The position numbers were made by a program, and so were the translations under genes. A stretch of 8,878 nt of DNA. It comes from an uncultured Sulfurovum sp. (lineage in GTDB: Bacteria > Campylobacterota > Campylobacteria > Campylobacterales > Sulfurovaceae). Of this stretch, positions 6,145-8,878 are shown one piece after another (position 1 is the first letter of the stretch; each line of letters opens with the position of its first letter). The stretch is from assembly GCA_902727905.1 (NCBI GenBank), contig CACVAR010000055.1:1-8878 (forward strand), read 5' to 3'. The notes beneath the pieces are model-generated. The model did not search any database. It saw nothing but the letters and a program-made list of their open reading frames with translations, and had not been told where the DNA came from.

Positions 6145-6151
6145 GGGGGGG
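6145..6151 (-). repeat. Homopolymeric C7 (G7 on plus) tract before the receptor start
   Basis: Seven identical G/C bases in an AT-rich leader, located between the Shine-Dalgarno AAGGA (6161-6157) and the receptor ATG (6143-6141). Slippage here would change the spacing between ribosome-binding site and start codon, and would change the frame of a further ATG at 6157-6155. G/C tracts of this kind mediate phase variation in Campylobacter and Helicobacter, usually at eight or more bases, so seven is borderline. Confidence 0.55.
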
Positions 6152-6190
6152 TACCATCCTTATTGTTTTTGATTCTTTATTAAGAGTGAA

Positions 6191-6251
6191 ATCCTATCGG
6201 ATAAGCAGTTAAAACTTTGTGAAAAGATTTCATTTTGATTATCTTGAATCA
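6191..6251. promoter_or_regulatory. Two candidate operator dyads upstream of the TonB receptor
   Basis: TGATT (6236-6240) and AATCA (6247-6251) form a perfect dyad with a 6-nt spacer. ATCC (6191-6194) and GGAT (6199-6202) form a shorter one. Both lie 48-108 nt upstream of the receptor ATG, where metal-responsive repressors often bind at receptor genes. The first is AT-rich and Fur-like in flavour but does not match a GATAAT-type Fur box well. Confidence 0.25.
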
Positions 6252-6325
6252 TATAAATAGTGTTTTTGTTTATTTTTGATGCATCTTAGGTGCATTTAGA
6301 TAGGGCTAAGAAGTTATATTGAAGT

Positions 6326-6347
6326 AGGTTGGTTTTAGTACCAACCT
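6326..6347 (-). terminator. Hairpin after ychF, probable weak terminator
   Basis: A perfect 8-bp stem, AGGTTGGT (6326-6333) with ACCAACCT (6340-6347), and a 6-nt loop, 9 nt beyond the ychF stop on the minus strand. The following minus-strand bases (ACTTCAATATAAC) are only modestly T-rich, so termination may be incomplete. A second near-palindrome, AATGTTT-T-AAACATT (6350-6364), covers the ychF stop codon. Confidence 0.5.
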
Positions 6348-6355
6348 CTAATGTT

Positions 6356-7459
6356 TTAAACATTAAATCTAAAGTGCATAATGTCACCATCTTGAACGAT
6401 GTACTCTTTACCTTCTAATCTGTTTTTACCAGCTTCTTTAGCACCAGACTCTCCACCGAACTCTACAAAATCATTGTAAGAGATAACCTCAGCACGAATG
6501 AATCCTTTTTCAAAATCATTGTGAATCACAGCAGCAGCTTTAGGGGCTGTTGTGTTTTGACGAATTGTCCAAGCACGAACTTCTTTTACTCCAGCCGTAA
6601 AGTAAGACTGAAGACCAAGCTTGTCAAAACCTCTGTGGATGATTTGCTGTAAACCACTCTCTTTAACACCAAGGTCTGCTAGCATCTCCTCACGCTCTTC
6701 ATCATCAAAGTCTATCATCTCTTCTTCCATTTTAGAACAAAGTTTGATAACCTCTGAGTTTCTTTCGTTTGCGTACCCTTTTAGAACTTTTACAAATTCA
6801 TTGTCTTCTTCTAAACCATCTTCGTCAACATTTGCTCCGTACATGATTTCTTTAGAAGTAAGTAGACGTAACTCTTTGTTCATGGCGATGAACTCGTCAG
6901 AGTCAATACCTTCAAAAGTAGAAACTGGATTGTTTTCCTCTATGTGTAACATTAGTGCTTGTGCAACTTCAAGTTGTGCTTTGGCAACTTTGTCATTACC
7001 ACGCGCTTTTTTGTCAAGGTTTGTAATACGCTTTTCAAGCGCATCCATGTCAGCGAAAAGAAGCTCTTGTTCAATAATCTCTACATCACGAATAGGGTCA
7101 ATAGAGCCTTCCGTATGTACAATATTTTCGTCTTCAAAACATCTTACAATGTGTAAAATAACTTCTGTTTCACGAATGTTAGAGAGAAACTTGTTTCCTA
7201 AACCTTCACCTTTACTCGCACCCTTTACAAGACCTGCGATGTCTACGAAGTCAAGTGTTGAGTATTGTACTTTTTCAGGTTTTACCATCTCTGCCAATTT
7301 GTCAATACGGCTGTCTGGTACAGGTACAACAGCTTTGTTAGGTTCGATGGTACAGAAAGGGTAGTTAGCACTCTCTGCGTTTTGTGCTTTGGTTAGGGCG
7401 TTAAATGTGGTTGATTTACCAACGTTGGGTAATCCTACAAGTCCGATGCTTAATCCCAT
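6356..7459 (-). CDS. ychF: Ribosome-associated Obg-family NTPase YchF
   Basis: A 367-residue protein, full length for YchF/OLA1 (E. coli about 363). This conserved cytoplasmic P-loop NTPase binds ribosomes and is implicated in translation and stress control. G1 is GLPNVGKS (9-16), G2 lies around YPFCTIEP (33-40) and G3 is DIAG (73-76), with GEGLGNKFL (84-92) following. The G4 position reads NVDE (210-213), that is NxxE in place of NKxD. In this family that change goes with a preference for ATP over GTP. A coiled-coil insertion spans about 125-175, and a C-terminal TGS domain covers about 284-366, with FEKGFIRAEV and GKEYIVQDGDIMHFRF. AAGGA (7469-7465) lies 5 nt before the ATG. The gene follows pepA and the VanZ-like gene on the same strand, with a 72-nt gap that may hold an extra promoter. 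Confidence 0.97.
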   Translation of the reverse strand: MGLSIGLVGLPNVGKSTTFNALTKAQNAESANYPFCTIEPNKAVVPVPDSRIDKLAEMVKPEKVQYSTLDFVDIAGLVKGASKGEGLGNKFLSNIRETEVILHIVRCFEDENIVHTEGSIDPIRDVEIIEQELLFADMDALEKRITNLDKKARGNDKVAKAQLEVAQALMLHIEENNPVSTFEGIDSDEFIAMNKELRLLTSKEIMYGANVDEDGLEEDNEFVKVLKGYANERNSEVIKLCSKMEEEMIDFDDEEREEMLADLGVKESGLQQIIHRGFDKLGLQSYFTAGVKEVRAWTIRQNTTAPKAAAVIHNDFEKGFIRAEVISYNDFVEFGGESGAKEAGKNRLEGKEYIVQDGDIMHFRFNV

Positions 7460-7531
7460 AATATTCCTTGATATATAAATAATGATGGGATTTTAACGAA
7501 AGTTTAGTGAAGTAGGGGTTATAGACGTTTT

Positions 7532-7924
7532 TTAATTGATTTTTTTCTTACGTCTTTTTAATTGCCAAACTTTCAGTAGTGTGTAGGTAAGTTGAAAGAG
7601 TAAGATTCCTAGTAAATCAGCTAAAATATCGCCTAGTGAAACATCTCTGTACCCTGTAAATGATTGTAAAACTTCAATAAGAATTCCAAAGGCAAGAAGA
7701 GAGATAATATTTCTCATACGCTTTTCAATACTTGAAGAGGAACGATTTAAAAGAAATGAAAGCACAAAGAAAGCTAGTGCATGGAGTACTTTGTCAGCAT
7801 GGTGAAAGTTGAATAAAGGTTCGTTAGAAGATGGCGTTAATGCTTTATAAAGAATAACAATAACAGCAATAAAAAATATTGCTTTAAATTGCTTTTTAGA
7901 GAGTAAGCGTAGATACTTACTCAT
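7532..7924 (-). CDS. VanZ-like family integral membrane protein
   Basis: A 130-residue inner-membrane protein with four hydrophobic segments at about 13-28, 46-60, 71-87 and 97-119 and a very basic tail (KRRKKK, 124-129). It carries the VanZ-family pattern: HADKVLHALAFFVLSFLL (42-59), then GILIEVLQSF (80-89), then YRDVSLGDILADLLG (92-106). In these, the Asp/His of the first element and the E..Q and R..S..D residues are the conserved polar positions. VanZ itself gives low teicoplanin resistance, but most relatives have no known function and resistance should not be assumed here. The ATG begins one base after the pepA stop codon and no clear Shine-Dalgarno is visible, so it is probably translated by coupling to pepA. 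Confidence 0.85.
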   Translation of the reverse strand: MSKYLRLLSKKQFKAIFFIAVIVILYKALTPSSNEPLFNFHHADKVLHALAFFVLSFLLNRSSSSIEKRMRNIISLLAFGILIEVLQSFTGYRDVSLGDILADLLGILLFQLTYTLLKVWQLKRRKKKIN

Positions 7925-7925
7925 T

Positions 7926-8878
7926 TTATTTAGCTGCTAATTTTTCTAATAGTTTAATCATCATACGTACTCCAGCACCTGAGCCACCTACTGGGTTTTC
8001 TCCCCAAGTATGCTCTACATAAGCAGGACCTGCGATATCTATGTGAGCCCATTTATCTTTGTTTTCTTTCTCAATAAAGTTGTCTAAGAATATCCCAGCT
8101 GTAATGGCCCCACCATAAGGAGTGTTTGACATGTTAGAGATGTCTGCAACATTTGATTTTAGACAAGTTCTAAGATGTTTGTTAAAGTCAAGTTTAGTAG
8201 CCAGTTCACCTGATGCTTCTGCAGCTTCTATGACCATGTCTCTTGGTTTGTCAGCATTTCCCATAACACTTGAAGTGTAGTGTCCAACAGCGACTACTGA
8301 AGCACCTGTAAGGGTTGCAAAGTCAAATATGTAGTCAGCATCTACTTCTTGTTGTGCATAACCCAGTGTATCTGCTAAAACCAAACGCCCTTCAGCATCG
8401 GTATTACGTACTTCAATGGTTTTTCCATTTTTGGCTACTAACACATCATCAGGTTTATACGCATCTCCACCTATCATGTTTTCTACTGCACCAATGAAAC
8501 CGTGTACTTCAACATCTAAGTTCATTTCTGCAACGGCTTTCATAATTCCTAAAACAGCACATGCACCAGATTTGTCTAGTTTCATGTTTACCATAGAAGC
8601 ACCAGGTTTAAGACTTAATCCACCTGAGTCATAAGTAAGACCTTTCCCCACTAAGGTGATAACAGCTTTAGGTTTTTTAGGTTTATGGCTTAAATGGATA
8701 ACTCTTGGCTTATGACGAGACGCACGAGCAACAGCTAAAAGTGTTTCCATTTTTTCTTTTCTAAGTTGTTTAGGTTTTAAAATATTACAGTCAAGTTCGA
8801 ACTCTTCTGAAAGACCTTCTGCTATGTTGGCTAAAGTCTCTGGGTAACAGTCATCTGGGGTAGTGTTAACAATATCAC
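7926..8878 (-). CDS. pepA: Leucyl aminopeptidase PepA (M17), N-terminus outside window
   Basis: The catalytic C-terminal part of a cytosolic M17 aminopeptidase, a two-metal enzyme that removes N-terminal residues from peptides. Numbering from the internal Met encoded at 8750, the catalytic set is complete: K36 and D41 in LVGKGLTYDSGG, catalytic K48, D59 in MKLDKSG, and D118, E120 and R122 in NTDAEGRLVLAD. Their spacing equals that recalled for E. coli PepA (K270, D275, K282, D293, D352, E354, R356). The frame stays open beyond that Met to the window edge with 42 more codons (DIVNTTPDDCYPETLANIAE). This matches the family's linker before the catalytic domain, so the Met is not the start. The missing N-terminal domain should lie past 8878. 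It heads the pepA-vanZ-ychF group. Confidence 0.96.
   Translation of the reverse strand, partial: DIVNTTPDDCYPETLANIAEGLSEEFELDCNILKPKQLRKEKMETLLAVARASRHKPRVIHLSHKPKKPKAVITLVGKGLTYDSGGLSLKPGASMVNMKLDKSGACAVLGIMKAVAEMNLDVEVHGFIGAVENMIGGDAYKPDDVLVAKNGKTIEVRNTDAEGRLVLADTLGYAQQEVDADYIFDFATLTGASVVAVGHYTSSVMGNADKPRDMVIEAAEASGELATKLDFNKHLRTCLKSNVADISNMSNTPYGGAITAGIFLDNFIEKENKDKWAHIDIAGPAYVEHTWGENPVGGSGAGVRMMIKLLEKLAAK

Noticed and set aside
6144..6355. Cobalamin or other riboswitch ahead of the TonB receptor
   Set aside because: The leader is short and AT-rich, and no conserved riboswitch box or multi-helix fold was seen.
6621..7364. 247-codon ORF on the plus strand
   Set aside because: Antisense shadow of ychF, serine-rich with no family features; ychF is unmistakable on the other strand.
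8748..8750. ATG at 8750 as the start of the aminopeptidase
   Set aside because: The frame stays open and family-like for 42 further codons to the window edge.

Overview
The window is AT-rich bacterial DNA. Its gene content suggests a member of the Campylobacterota (Sulfurovum/Sulfurimonas-like); this is inferred from protein flavour and from the pepA-ychF neighbourhood, which I recall as conserved in Helicobacter and Campylobacter. The genus cannot be settled from the sequence alone.

Layout. 1-265 (minus) is the N-terminus of an RND efflux permease, cut by the window edge. 266-1980 is an accessory patch. It holds two ~110-bp direct copies of a structured palindromic repeat (307-416 and 1192-1300), a possible small RNA with its own terminator, a small GIY-YIG/T5orf172-type gene with no ordinary start codon, a REP-associated tyrosine transposase (RAYT, 1388-1921), and an inverted partial repeat copy just after the transposase. 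1985-2968 (minus) is a thioredoxin-reductase-like flavoprotein without the usual CxxC. Divergent from it, 3229-4086 (plus) is a TIGR01777/YfcH-type SDR epimerase ending in a strong intrinsic terminator. Convergent to that, 4107-6143 (minus) is a TonB-dependent outer-membrane receptor whose translation start is preceded by a run of seven C. 6356-8878 (minus) is a housekeeping group read as pepA (5'-truncated by the window), a VanZ-like membrane protein, and ychF.

How the parts relate. The pepA-vanZ-ychF block is tightly packed and probably co-transcribed. The TonB receptor is separated from ychF by 212 nt with a hairpin and probably has its own control. The most unusual part is 307-1980. The RAYT lies between a full repeat copy and an inverted repeat end, the classical arrangement of a transposase with its own REP/BIME substrates, and a second full copy lies beyond the neighbouring nuclease-fold gene. 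The two full copies differ by substitutions that partly preserve pairing, so the DNA or RNA hairpin appears to be the conserved feature. No CRISPR array, tRNA or rRNA was seen.
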